Shown here: positions 8,701 through 15,537 of the stretch, piece after piece
Layout: every line of letters begins with the position of its first letter
How positions within the stretch are numbered: position 1 is the stretch's first letter
The notes under the pieces: generated by a model
Told to the model about the DNA's origin: nothing
Database searches by the model: none
The model's input: the letters and a program-made list of their open reading frames with translations, nothing else
Made by a program: the position numbers and the translations under genes
Source: Segatella copri
GTDB taxonomy: Bacteria > Bacteroidota > Bacteroidia > Bacteroidales > Bacteroidaceae
Direction: 5' to 3'
DNA length: 22,758 nt
Assembly: GCF_019127135.1 (NCBI RefSeq)
Contig: NZ_JAHOEA010000056.1
Span: 1 to 22,758, forward strand

Positions 8701-9009
8701 GAGGTAAAGTTCTGTACCAACGTTCAAACCCGTCTGGCCACCCCAAGCGAGCATAATGCCGTCAGGGCGCTCCTTCTTGATAATTTCAGTTACAAAAAAA
8801 GGTGTCACCGGCAAGAAATAAACCTTGTCAGCAATACCTTCACTTGTCTGAATTGTAGCAACGTTTGGATTAATGAGGACGGAACTAATACCCTCCTCGC
8901 GCAAAGCCTTGAGAGCCTGCGAACCGGAATAGTCAAACTCACCTGCCTGGCCGATCTTCAAAGCACCGGAACCCAGAACGAGGACTTTCTTAAGCTGTTT
9001 CTTCATCAT
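5776..9009 (-). CDS. carB: Carbamoyl-phosphate synthase large subunit
   Basis: The 1077-residue protein makes carbamoyl phosphate from bicarbonate, ammonia delivered by the small subunit, and two ATP, for pyrimidine and arginine synthesis. The two ATP-grasp halves begin at VLVLGSGALKIGQAGEFDYS (about residue 9) and VIVLGSGAYRIGSSVEFDW (about 562). A linking oligomerisation region spans roughly 400-550, and a C-terminal MGS-like regulatory domain starts near 945 (IMLSSGGAKEKASLLDAAQ). Phrases such as GQAGEFDYSGSQALKALREE, NPNVATIQTS and FLPVTPFFVTE are closer to animal CAD/CPS1 than to Escherichia coli CarB. This branch is known in Bacteroidota. No carA lies beside it: upstream is the divergent lut operon and downstream is topB. 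Transcription probably starts from the TAACTTTG promoter about 107 bases upstream. Confidence 0.96.
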   Translation of the reverse strand: MMKKQLKKVLVLGSGALKIGQAGEFDYSGSQALKALREEGISSVLINPNVATIQTSEGIADKVYFLPVTPFFVTEIIKKERPDGIMLAWGGQTGLNVGTELYLKGVLKEYGVDVLGTSVEAIMNTEDRDLFVKELNKVDLKVPVSHACENMEEAVAAARNIGYPIMIRSAYALGGLGSGVCKTEEEFKEIAESAFTFAPQVLVEESLKGWKEIEFECIRDANDRCFTVASMENFDPLGIHTGESIVVAPTCSLTDEQVKMLQDIAVKCVRHLNIVGECNIQYAFNAETNDYRIIEINARLSRSSALASKATGYPLAFVAAKIALGYTLDQIGEMGTPNSAYVAPSLDYMICKIPRWDLTKFAGVSRKIGSSMKSVGEIMSIGRSFEEMLQKGLRMIGQGMHGFVGNDHTKFDNLDEELSNPTDLRIFAIAQALEEGYTIERIEELTKIDPWFIERMKNIVDYKHKLSEYNTLEEIPAEVLREAKVLGFSDFQIGRFVLKTQNTNMEKEVLAVRAQRKKLNILPAVKRIPTVASEHPDLTNYLYMTYAVEGYDINYYKNEKSVIVLGSGAYRIGSSVEFDWCSVNAINTARKLGYKSIMINYNPETVSTDYDMCDRLYFDELSFERVLDVIDLESPRGVIVSVGGQIPNNLAMKLHRQSVPILGTSPVNIDRAENRGKFSAMLDKLGIDQPKWSALTSMEDVQKFIDEVGYPVLVRPSYVLSGAAMNVCHDDDELRRFLEAASEVSKEYPVVISQFMTETNEIEFDGVAQNGEIVEYGISEHVEYAGVHSGDATMTFPAQQISFATARQIKKISRAIAKELNISGPFNIQYLAKGRDVKVIECNLRASRSFPFVSKVLKRNFIETATRIMLDAPYQKPDKSAFDIDRMGVKASQFSFARLQNADPVLGVDMSSTGEVGCMGDTFEEALLNSLIATGYKIPSKDKGIMLSSGGAKEKASLLDAAQALVKNGYTIYATAGTAKFLNENNVKATAVGWPDEDHKDLPNVMQMIADHKFDLIVNIPKNHTKRELTNGYRIRRGAIDHNIPLITNARLASAFIEAFCTLSQDQLQIKSWQEYE

Positions 9010-9115
9010 TTATATAACTATAAGTTTGTTCTTTATATGTCTTATTATTTATGTTTTTAGCAACTAAACTGTATTTGCGTTAGTTCACAAATGGTAGACA
9101 CTCTATTTCTAGTTG

Positions 9116-9146
9116 CAAAGTTACGCTATTTATTTGATTATTCCAA
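9116..9146 (-). promoter_or_regulatory. carB promoter
   Basis: On the minus strand TTGG (complement of 9143-9146) is followed after 19 bases by TAACTTTG (complement of 9116-9123). The fit to the Bacteroidota consensus is very good. It implies an untranslated leader of about 100 bases before carB. No attenuator-like hairpin was recognised in that leader. Confidence 0.7.
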
Positions 9147-9209
9147 ATTTTCTGCAAATCTTTACAGTTAAATAACATCAATTATTATTATTTCTTCTCT
9201 AGAATGTCG

Positions 9210-9237
9210 TATTTTTGCAATTATTTTGTTACTTTTG
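9210..9237 (+). promoter_or_regulatory. Candidate lutA promoter boxes
   Basis: Two TAnnTTTG matches occur, TATTTTTG at 9210-9217 and TACTTTTG at 9230-9237, each followed by GCA. Neither has a clear -33 TTTG box at 19-20 bases, which may mean an activator is needed. The lutA start is 62 bases beyond the second box. Confidence 0.45.
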
Positions 9238-9299
9238 CAGCGACTTTTAGTCATGTAGAAAAAGAATAAAAAATAGCAAACAAGATAATTATAACAACA

Positions 9300-10037
9300 A
9301 TGAAAGTCGGATTATTCGTCCCTTGTTATGTGGATGCCCTTTACCCTGAAGCGGGTGTGGCTACATACAAGTTGCTTAAGCATTACGGACTAGACGTGGG
9401 TTATCCCGAAAAACAGACTTGCTGCGGTCAGCCAATGGCTAATGCCGGTTTTCAGTACAAGTCGGAGAAGGTCATAGAGACATTTGATGAGCTGTTCAAG
9501 GATTACGATTATATCGTAGCTCCTTCTGCCTCATGTGCTGCTTACGTAAAGGTGTATTATCCTAAAATTCTTGAGGGTAAGCACGAGTGTATTTCCTCAA
9601 AGAAAATCATGGATGTTGTGGAGTTCCTTCACGATGTGCTGAAGGTGGATCATGTCCCGGGCAAGTTCCCTCATGTGGTGAGTGTACACAACAGTTGTCA
9701 CGGTGTGCGCGAACTGGGATTGTCATCTCCTTCTGAGCGCCACATCAAGCCTTTCAACAAAATCATCGACTTATTAAATATGGTGGAAGGCATTACTGTC
9801 CACGAACCGGAGCGCAAGGATGAGTGCTGCGGATTCGGCGGTATGTTCTCTATTGAGGAACCTGCCGTTTCTACCCGTATGGGCGAAGATAAGATCAAGC
9901 GCCACATGGCTACAGGTGCCGAGTATGTAACGGGTCCGGATTCTTCCTGCCTGATGCACATGGCTGGAATCGCCAAGAAAGAGAAGATGCCAATCAAGTT
10001 TATTCATGTTGTTCAAATATTAGCTGCAGGACTATGA
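9300..10037 (+). CDS. lutA: Lactate utilization protein A (CCG-domain Fe-S protein)
   Basis: This is a 245-residue cytoplasmic protein of the LutA/YkgE family, one of three proteins that oxidise L-lactate to pyruvate. Two CCG domains are visible, each with an upstream Cys and a Cys-Cys-Gly pair: Cys9 with Cys41-Cys42 (TCCGQPMANAG), and Cys133 with Cys176-Cys177 (ECCGFGGMF). In this superfamily such domains bind iron-sulfur clusters, as in heterodisulfide reductase and glycolate oxidase subunits. The length is typical. Its stop overlaps the lutB start by four bases (ATGA), so the two are translationally coupled. It is transcribed divergently from carB. Confidence 0.9.
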   Translation: MKVGLFVPCYVDALYPEAGVATYKLLKHYGLDVGYPEKQTCCGQPMANAGFQYKSEKVIETFDELFKDYDYIVAPSASCAAYVKVYYPKILEGKHECISSKKIMDVVEFLHDVLKVDHVPGKFPHVVSVHNSCHGVRELGLSSPSERHIKPFNKIIDLLNMVEGITVHEPERKDECCGFGGMFSIEEPAVSTRMGEDKIKRHMATGAEYVTGPDSSCLMHMAGIAKKEKMPIKFIHVVQILAAGL

Positions 10038-11407
10038 GTACAGAACATTCCAAGAGAGCTGCGAAGTTTACGCAGAACGTAGAGAAGACCACCTGGCACG
10101 ACGCTACCTTCTGGTCTGTTCGTCAGAAGAGAGATAAGATGGCGCAGGAACTTCCTGAATGGGAAGATCTCCGCGAGCATGCATCTGAAATCAAGATGCA
10201 TACGATTACCCATCTCGCCGATTATTTGGATATGTTTTCCAAGAATCTGGAGAGCCGCGGGGTAAAGGTGCACTGGGCAAAGGATGCACAGGAATTTAAT
10301 GAGATTGTGCTCGGTATTCTGAAAGACCATAACGTGAAGAAGATGGTGAAGTCGAAGTCGATGCTCACCGAGGAGTGCGAGATGAATCCTTATCTGGAGC
10401 AGCACGGCATTGACGTGGTGGAGACCGACCTGGGTGAGCGCATCATCCAGCTCTTGCATCAGAAGCCTAGCCATATCGTGATGCCTGCCATCCACCTGAA
10501 GCGTGAGGAGGTAGGTAAGATGTTCGAGGAGAAGGGAATCTCCAAGGAAATCGGCAACTATGATCCTACTTATCTGACCCGCTGTGCCCGTCATCATCTC
10601 CGCGACCAGTTTATGGAAGCTGGAGCTGGTATGACCGGATGTAACTTCGGTGTGGCTGCTACCGGCGATTGCGTGGTTTGCACCAACGAGGGTAATGCGG
10701 ATATGACCACTTCCATGCCTAAGCTCCATATCGTAGCGATGGGTATCGAGAAACTGGTTCCTGATTATAAGTCTTTGGCTGTATTCCAGCGCCTGCTTTG
10801 CCGCTGCGGTACAGGTCAGCCTACCACCACCTATACCTCTCATTTCCGTCAGGCTCGTCCGGGTGCTGAGATGCATGTGGTATTGGTGGATAACGGCAGA
10901 AGCGACATTCTTGCTGATAAGGACCACTGGCAGACGTTGAAGTGTATGCGCTGCGGTGCCTGCATGAACACCTGTCCGGTTTATCGCCGTTCGGGTGGTT
11001 ACAGCTACACCTATTTTATTCCGGGTCCTGTAGGTGTGAACCTGGGTATGCTGAAGAATCCGCAGAAGTACAGCGATAATGTTTCGGCATGTACTTTGTG
11101 CTTGTCGTGCGATAATGTCTGTCCTTCCAAGGTAGGACCGGGTTCTCAGATTTATGTCTGGCGCCAGAGTCTGGAGAAGTTGGGTAAGGCTGATCCTGTC
11201 AAAAAGGCGATGTCGAATGGTATGAAGTATCTCTTCGACCGTCCTGCGCTCTACACCACAGCCCTGAAGTTTGCTCCGCTTGTCAATCTGGTTCCTGAAT
11301 GCTGTACGCACTTCAGCAATTGGAATGCCTGGGGCATTGGTCACGCCATGCCTGAGTTTGCAAAGAAGAGTTTTCATCAGCTTTGGAAAGAAGGAAAGGT
11401 GAAGTAG
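10034..11407 (+). CDS. lutB: Lactate utilization protein B (LUD plus 2x[4Fe-4S])
   Basis: The 457-residue LutB/YkgF-family protein has an N-terminal LUD domain (about 60-290) and a ferredoxin-like C-terminal part. Two CxxCxxCxxxC motifs are complete: Cys304, 307, 310 and 314, and Cys353, 356, 359 and 363, each followed by Pro, as needed for two [4Fe-4S] clusters. It is expected to pass electrons from lactate oxidation to the quinone pool within the LutABC complex. It overlaps lutA by four bases and precedes lutC by 40 bases. A long open frame on the opposite strand is a shadow. Confidence 0.92.
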   Translation: MSTEHSKRAAKFTQNVEKTTWHDATFWSVRQKRDKMAQELPEWEDLREHASEIKMHTITHLADYLDMFSKNLESRGVKVHWAKDAQEFNEIVLGILKDHNVKKMVKSKSMLTEECEMNPYLEQHGIDVVETDLGERIIQLLHQKPSHIVMPAIHLKREEVGKMFEEKGISKEIGNYDPTYLTRCARHHLRDQFMEAGAGMTGCNFGVAATGDCVVCTNEGNADMTTSMPKLHIVAMGIEKLVPDYKSLAVFQRLLCRCGTGQPTTTYTSHFRQARPGAEMHVVLVDNGRSDILADKDHWQTLKCMRCGACMNTCPVYRRSGGYSYTYFIPGPVGVNLGMLKNPQKYSDNVSACTLCLSCDNVCPSKVGPGSQIYVWRQSLEKLGKADPVKKAMSNGMKYLFDRPALYTTALKFAPLVNLVPECCTHFSNWNAWGIGHAMPEFAKKSFHQLWKEGKVK

Positions 11408-11415
11408 TGGGTAAT

Positions 11416-11450
11416 CATAAAGTTCAAAGTTCAAAGTTCAAATTTCAATG
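11416..11450 (+). repeat. AAAGTTC array ending in the lutC start codon
   Basis: CATAAAGTTCAAAGTTCAAA begins an array of seven-base units that runs directly into TTCAATG, whose ATG is the lutC start. The array at 18721-18755 is nearly identical and ends in the xseA start codon. The array fills almost all of the lutB-lutC gap and carries no Shine-Dalgarno motif. Confidence 0.8.
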
Positions 11451-12026
11451 TTAAAAGAAGATTTCCTGAACAAGTTGCGTAAGAATACGCATGTTCAATT
11501 CGATATGCCTGCCGTTGATGTGAAGGGTATTCAGTATGAGGATACCTTGAAGCAGTTTATTGAGATGACGGAATCGGTAGGTGGCCATGTGATAGAGGCG
11601 AAGAAGGGTGAGAGTCTGGATGATCTGGTGAAGAAGGCTTATCCGGAAGCCAAGGTCTTTGCTTCTCATCTGCCAGAAATCACGATTGCCCAGAAGAATC
11701 CTGATACGGTGGCTGAGGCTAACGACCTGAATGGTACTGATGTGGGTATTGTCCGTGGTGAAGTGGGTGTTGCTGAGAATGGCTGCGTCTGGATTCCTCA
11801 GACCATGAAGGAGAAAGCTGTGCTCTTTATCTCAGAATATATTGTGATTTTCCTCGAAAAAGAGAAGATTGTGAACAATATGCATGAGGCTTATGCCCGT
11901 ATTGAGATGGATCCGAAGTACAATTTCGGTACTTTCATCAGTGGTCCTTCCAAGACTGCCGATATTGAGCAGGCCTTGGTGATGGGTGCGCAAGCTGCTC
12001 GTGGTGTGACAGTTATACTGATTTAG
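11448..12026 (+). CDS. lutC: Lactate utilization protein C (LUD domain)
   Basis: The 192-residue LutC/YkgG-family protein consists almost entirely of one LUD domain, with the typical ALVMGAQAARGVTVILI C-terminus and the NGCVWIPQ segment. It is the third member of the lactate-oxidising complex. The start codon is embedded in the AAAGTTC repeat, and the TAG stop is followed immediately by the first arm of a repeat stem-loop. No homolog of the LutP permease or LutR regulator is in the window. Confidence 0.9.
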   Translation: MLKEDFLNKLRKNTHVQFDMPAVDVKGIQYEDTLKQFIEMTESVGGHVIEAKKGESLDDLVKKAYPEAKVFASHLPEITIAQKNPDTVAEANDLNGTDVGIVRGEVGVAENGCVWIPQTMKEKAVLFISEYIVIFLEKEKIVNNMHEAYARIEMDPKYNFGTFISGPSKTADIEQALVMGAQAARGVTVILI

Positions 12027-12112
12027 TTTATAGTTAAAAGTTGATAGTTTATAGGGCTTAGCCGTTCGCAAGATTGCTATAAACTATCAACTTTCAACTG
12101 ACAACTATAAAA
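12027..12112. repeat. Stem-loop repeat, copy 1, with conserved GGCTTAGCC core
   Basis: The left arm at 12027-12054 (AGTTAAAAGTTGATAGTTTA region) and the right arm at 12077-12112 are inverted copies. They differ by a seven-base insertion, about one AGTTGAA unit. They enclose a 22-base core beginning GGCTTAGCCGTTCGCAAG. The left arm starts on the base after the lutC stop codon. Confidence 0.75.
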
Positions 12113-12118
12113 AATGGG

Positions 12119-12145
12119 CTGTTAACTGTTAACCTGTTAACCCCT
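12119..12145. repeat. GTTAAC array, copy 1
   Basis: CTGTTAACTGTTAACCTG continues into a third GTTAAC and CCCCT. Twenty-six of its bases are identical to the array at 22527-22556. It sits between the two stem-loop copies. Confidence 0.75.
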
Positions 12146-12151
12146 GCAAAT

Positions 12152-12240
12152 AAGTTAATTGTTAAAAGTTAATAGTTAATAGGGCTTAGCCGTTTGCAAG
12201 AGTGCTATAAACTATCAACTTTCAACTATCAACTATTATA
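12152..12240. repeat. Stem-loop repeat, copy 2, with conserved GGCTTAGCC core
   Basis: The left arm is 12152-12182, the core 12183-12204 (GGCTTAGCCGTTTGCAAG then AGTG) and the right arm 12205-12240. The core differs from copy 1 at two of 22 positions, while the left arms have diverged more. The right arm overlaps the stop codon of the acetyltransferase gene (12236-12238). Confidence 0.75.
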
Positions 12241-13177
12241 AGCTCCATTCGTAAGTATCATAAACCACTCCTCTTCCTCCAAACCCTTCTTTCTGATAGA
12301 TGAGGCTGGCATTGAGTACCTTTCCACCATCTTCATTAGAAGTACCGAAATCGAAATAATCAAAATCCTTATATTTTGTTTTAATGAGATTCTGAAACAA
12401 GGCATCGAGTGCATGCGCCTTCTTTCCTTCTTCTGATGCGGAAATATACTGCGTGTGAACCACCTTCCTGCTGATGTACAAAACGGTTCCGCCTAGCATC
12501 TTGCCTGATTCTTCTCGGGCAACATACAGTTTGATATTGTCAGGGAAAGATGTTTTCAGTCTGCTCATCTCTTGCAAGGTATGAACAGGATGAGCCTGAT
12601 AGGTGTTCATCAGGTTTTCGGTTAAGATGCTCCAGAACGTTTCGTAATCTTCGCTTTCTTCGATGAAAATTCCTTTTTCCAGGGCTTTCCTTGCACCCGA
12701 CTTCCTGATATTATACCATTTCAGCGGATGCTGAAGGTCGATGACAGCCGAAATGTTTCTTGCGCAGATTTGTGCCTGGCATTCTTTGAAGAGGGCATAG
12801 AGGTCTTCTTCGGCAGGCTGTTGCTGGTAAATCCAGGGAATTGGCTTGTAGATGCACTTTCGGAAACCAGCTTTCTTCAGGTACGTGTTGATGGCAACGA
12901 AAACCTGACAGATATTATCTGTTGAGGCATGTTCGGTAGTAAGCAGTCCTGCATAGGTGAGCCCCTGATGAGAATAGAAAATATCTCCGTCCTCATTGGC
13001 AGGGAGCAAGGCATAGAGCTTGTCGTTGCGGAAAATCATCAGAGAATGGTCTATGAAACGATCGCTGTGATAATCCATGTACGAGCGGTTGAGAAGGAAG
13101 GTGGCGTTGCGCGCCTGGGCTACATAAGCATTCCAGACCTCCTTGTCAGCATCGGTGTATTTTCTGATCTCAAACAT
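12236..13177 (-). CDS. GNAT/FemAB-like acyltransferase, likely glycan-modifying
   Basis: This 313-residue soluble protein starts with IRKYTDADKEVWNAYV and has a second half typical of the GNAT-like fold shared with FemAB proteins: LYVAREESGKMLGGTVLYIS, then HTQYISASEEGKKAHALDAL, then FDFGTSNEDGGKVLNASLIY. Proteins of this type often sit beside sugar 3,4-ketoisomerases in Bacteroidota surface-polysaccharide loci, where an amino sugar may be acylated. Here it starts 11 bases after the FdtA/QdtA-like gene and is the last gene of a minus-strand operon. No signal peptide or membrane segment was seen. Substrate and donor cannot be read from the sequence. Its TAA stop is inside the right arm of a stem-loop repeat. 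Confidence 0.7.
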   Translation of the reverse strand: MFEIRKYTDADKEVWNAYVAQARNATFLLNRSYMDYHSDRFIDHSLMIFRNDKLYALLPANEDGDIFYSHQGLTYAGLLTTEHASTDNICQVFVAINTYLKKAGFRKCIYKPIPWIYQQQPAEEDLYALFKECQAQICARNISAVIDLQHPLKWYNIRKSGARKALEKGIFIEESEDYETFWSILTENLMNTYQAHPVHTLQEMSRLKTSFPDNIKLYVAREESGKMLGGTVLYISRKVVHTQYISASEEGKKAHALDALFQNLIKTKYKDFDYFDFGTSNEDGGKVLNASLIYQKEGFGGRGVVYDTYEWSL

Positions 13178-13188
13178 GATATTTAGCG

Positions 13189-13629
13189 TTATTGATTCTC
13201 GGTTTTTGAGAGATTTTGGCTGTTTTTCGAACTGACGAATCTGAGATATTCGTCATATTCGCGTATATAGTCTTCCTCTTCAAACTTGTGGGAAGCCAGG
13301 ACCAGACACAATGAGCCGGAAGAGAAATCATCCAGTGTTCGCCAGATATTGACATCCACGAACAGTCCCTCCCAAGGATGGTTGAGATGATAGGTCTTCT
13401 TCTGCTCTCCATTATCCAGCGTCACCGAAAAGGAACCGCTGGCTGCTATGATGAACTCCTGGCATTCCTTGTGAGCATGGCCCCCGCGACTTTCTCCGCC
13501 CGGAACATCATAGGTCCAGTAGGTCCGGGCAATGGCAAAGGGAATATGGGTTTCTCCCTCTGCCACTGTCAGGTTGCCTCTAGGGTCGAATATCTTGGGT
13601 AATGTGATAATTCTTCCTAATTCTTTCAT
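13189..13629 (-). CDS. FdtA/QdtA-like sugar 3,4-ketoisomerase (cupin)
   Basis: The 146-residue single-domain cupin matches the FdtA/QdtA (WxcM-like) family, which interconverts dTDP-4-keto-6-deoxyglucose and its 3-keto isomers on the way to 3-amino-3,6-dideoxy sugars of surface glycans. Visible signatures are FDPRGNLTVAE near the start, the active-site block RGGHAHKE with His51 and His53, the central WEGLFVDVNIWRTLDDFSSG, and the tail VLASHKFEEEDYIREYDEYL. It follows purT by two bases and precedes the acetyltransferase by 11, so it is clearly cotranscribed. The PLP aminotransferase that normally completes this pathway is absent here. Which isomer (Fuc3N or Qui3N type) is made cannot be told. 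Confidence 0.8.
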   Translation of the reverse strand: MKELGRIITLPKIFDPRGNLTVAEGETHIPFAIARTYWTYDVPGGESRGGHAHKECQEFIIAASGSFSVTLDNGEQKKTYHLNHPWEGLFVDVNIWRTLDDFSSGSLCLVLASHKFEEEDYIREYDEYLRFVSSKNSQNLSKTENQ

Positions 13630-13631
13630 AT

Positions 13632-14813
13632 TTATTTTTTCATATAAGGGTCGGTTCCCAATACGGTCTTTGCCAGACGCTTTGCCTTGTCGCGGAGCTG
13701 ATTGAGGTCATCGCCCTTCTCGCCGTAGCAGAGAACAACGCCCATTCTTCTTCCTACGTGAGCCTCTGGCTTGCCGAAGATACGGATGCGGGTGTGATCT
13801 TCCTTCAGCGCATCGAGCATGTTGTAGTTCAATGGCTCGGTACTTTCCTCAGGAGAGAGGATAACGGCTGAACAGCCGATGTGCTCCAGATGGATTCCGG
13901 CGATAGGCAAGCCCATCACGGCACGGAAATGGAGCTCAAACTCGCTCAGGTTGGTGGTGTGACCCAAGGTTACCATACCTGTATCGTGTGGACGAGGACT
14001 CAACTCTGAGAAGATGACTTCGCCCTGCTTGCTCAGGAAGAACTCTACGCCCCAGAGACCGGCACCAGTTAATGCCTTGGTTACTTCACCTGCAATATGC
14101 TCAGCCTTCTTCAAAGCCTCCTCTGGAATCTGGAATGGCTGCCAGCTCTCGCGGTAGTCGCCGCCCTTCTGTACATGGCCGATAGGTGGACAGAAGAGGG
14201 TAGGACCGTCTTTCTGGGTGACGGTGAGGAGAGTGAACTCTGAATCGAAGTCGATGAATTCCTCGATGATAACTTCCTTCACGTCGCCACGACCTTCTTC
14301 CATTGCTTCCTTGTAAGCCTCCTTCAGTTCATCATCGTTGTGAACATAGCTCTGTCCATGACCGCTTGAACTCATCAGAGGCTTCACTACGCATGGGAAA
14401 CCAATCTCATCGGCTGCGTTCTTAAATTCTTCGAAAGTCTTGGCATAGAAGTACTTGGCTGTGCGCAGCCCCAGTTCCTTGGCAGCCAGGTCGCGTATGG
14501 CACGGCGGTTCATGGTGTAGTTTACGGCACGTGCAGAAGGCACAATCTGAATACCCTCCTTCTCGAAGTCGAAGAGTCGCTCGGTGCGGATAGCTTCAAT
14601 CTCAGGCACGATGATGTCTGGGTGATGTTTCTCTACCACTGCGGTCAATGCGTCGCCATCGAGCATCGAGAACACTTCCCGCTCGTCGGCTACCTGCATG
14701 GCTGGTGCATTGTCATACTTGTCGCAAGCGATGACGTATTGTCCTGCTCGCTTTGCGGCGATGGTAAATTCTTTGCCCAGTTCGCCTGAGCCCAAAAGCA
14801 TAATCTTCTTCAT
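13632..14813 (-). CDS. purT: Formate-dependent GAR transformylase 2
   Basis: The 393-residue ATP-grasp enzyme formylates glycinamide ribonucleotide using formate and ATP in purine synthesis, without folate. It begins [20 protein letters not shown] and continues with [20 protein letters not shown] and [17 protein letters not shown], the ATP-binding block. The metal/substrate regions [15 protein letters not shown] and [20 protein letters not shown] follow. Length and order match PurT throughout. The 61-base gap from the kinase-like gene is mostly a 14-base tandem repeat, and the next gene starts two bases after its stop. Coupling of a purine enzyme to sugar-modifying genes is unusual but may be only positional. 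Confidence 0.95.
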   Translation of the reverse strand: MKKIMLLGSGELGKEFTIAAKRAGQYVIACDKYDNAPAMQVADEREVFSMLDGDALTAVVEKHHPDIIVPEIEAIRTERLFDFEKEGIQIVPSARAVNYTMNRRAIRDLAAKELGLRTAKYFYAKTFEEFKNAADEIGFPCVVKPLMSSSGHGQSYVHNDDELKEAYKEAMEEGRGDVKEVIIEEFIDFDSEFTLLTVTQKDGPTLFCPPIGHVQKGGDYRESWQPFQIPEEALKKAEHIAGEVTKALTGAGLWGVEFFLSKQGEVIFSELSPRPHDTGMVTLGHTTNLSEFELHFRAVMGLPIAGIHLEHIGCSAVILSPEESTEPLNYNMLDALKEDHTRIRIFGKPEAHVGRRMGVVLCYGEKGDDLNQLRDKAKRLAKTVLGTDPYMKK

Positions 14814-14846
14814 TTATATGATGTTTAATATTTTATGTCCCTAAAA

Positions 14847-14884
14847 TTAATCACTAATAATTAATCACTAATAATTAATCACTA
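14847..14884. repeat. 14-base tandem repeat overlapping a stop codon
   Basis: TTAATCACTAATAA occurs twice in full and once as ten bases (units at 14847, 14861 and 14875). Read on the minus strand, the third unit encodes the last residues Leu-Ser-Asp and the TAA stop of the kinase-like gene. The repeat looks like amplification of that gene's own 3' end. Confidence 0.8.
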
Positions 14885-15498
14885 AGTCCGAACTTTTTTC
14901 TGATAAATTCTGCGATAAACTTCTCTGTTTCTTCGATTCCCAGATGGCTGCTGTTAATGCAGAGGTCGTAGCTTTCGCTGTGGCCCCACTTCTTGCCTGT
15001 ATAGTAATCGTAGTAAGAGGCGCGCTGCTCCTCATGGCTTTCGATAAACTTGCGGGCGCTGGCTCTGTCGATGTCTTTTCGCTTGCACACAGCCTTGATG
15101 CGGTCGTTGATGTTGGCGGTGATGAAGATGTTGATCACGTTCTTATAGTCACGCAGCACATAGTCGGCGGTTCTGCCCACAAACACGCAGTTGCCCTCAT
15201 CGGCAGCCTTTCTGATGGCGTCGCTCTGGAACTTGTACAGACCTTCCTGTGAGAAGTCGTTGTGATAGAAATTGTTATCGCTCAGGAAGGGCAGATGGGT
15301 ATGGAAGAGAGACTTGAAGAATCCCTTCTGCTCATCGTTCTGCTCGAAGAATTTCTCAGAGAATCCACTCTCCTTGGCGGCAAGGTTCAGCAGCTCACGG
15401 TCGTAACATTTGCAACCGAAATCTTCAGCCAACTTCTCGGCGATGATATGGCCGCCGCTTCCTATCTGGCGACCCACGTTTATGATAATCTTGGTCAT
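14875..15498 (-). CDS. Cytidylate kinase-like family protein
   Basis: The 207-residue protein opens with TKIIINVGRQIGSGGHIIAE, a P-loop of the form GRxxGSGG (residues 9-16), then CYDRELLNLAAKESGFSE, and has VFVGRTADYVLRDYKNVINI in the middle. These are hallmarks of the cytidylate-kinase-like family, a set of predicted nucleoside phosphate kinases distinct from essential Cmk. The true phosphate acceptor is unknown. It lies between the MATE gene (26 bases upstream) and purT. Its last codons and stop form part of the TTAATCACTAATAA repeat. A short tyrosine-rich stretch (RASYYDYYTGKKWGHSE) late in the protein is also typical of this family. Confidence 0.85.
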   Translation of the reverse strand: MTKIIINVGRQIGSGGHIIAEKLAEDFGCKCYDRELLNLAAKESGFSEKFFEQNDEQKGFFKSLFHTHLPFLSDNNFYHNDFSQEGLYKFQSDAIRKAADEGNCVFVGRTADYVLRDYKNVINIFITANINDRIKAVCKRKDIDRASARKFIESHEEQRASYYDYYTGKKWGHSESYDLCINSSHLGIEETEKFIAEFIRKKFGLSD

Positions 15499-15514
15499 AA
15501 GTATAAAATTTTAG

Positions 15515-15537
15515 CTGTTAACTGTTAACTGTTAACT
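15515..15537. repeat. GTTAAC array, copy 2, containing the MATE stop codon
   Basis: CTGTTAACTGTTAACTGTTA and the next two bases form three GTTAAC palindromes eight bases apart. On the minus strand the array encodes Val-Asn-Ser and the TAA stop (15525-15527) of the MATE transporter and then fills much of the gap to the kinase-like gene. Confidence 0.8.

Noticed and set aside
8197..9060. Open frame of 287 codons on the plus strand inside carB
   Set aside because: It lies antisense to conserved CarB sequence and has no recognisable domain or promoter.
10013..11434. Open frame of 473 codons on the minus strand opposite lutB
   Set aside because: lutB has all family motifs and eight cluster cysteines in frame. 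The antisense frame is rich in His, Thr and Arg with no recognisable domain, typical of a codon-bias shadow.
11416..11450. Possible tandem operator sites for a lut regulator
   Set aside because: The same array occurs before xseA, and the position inside the operon at the start codon argues against a lut-specific operator.
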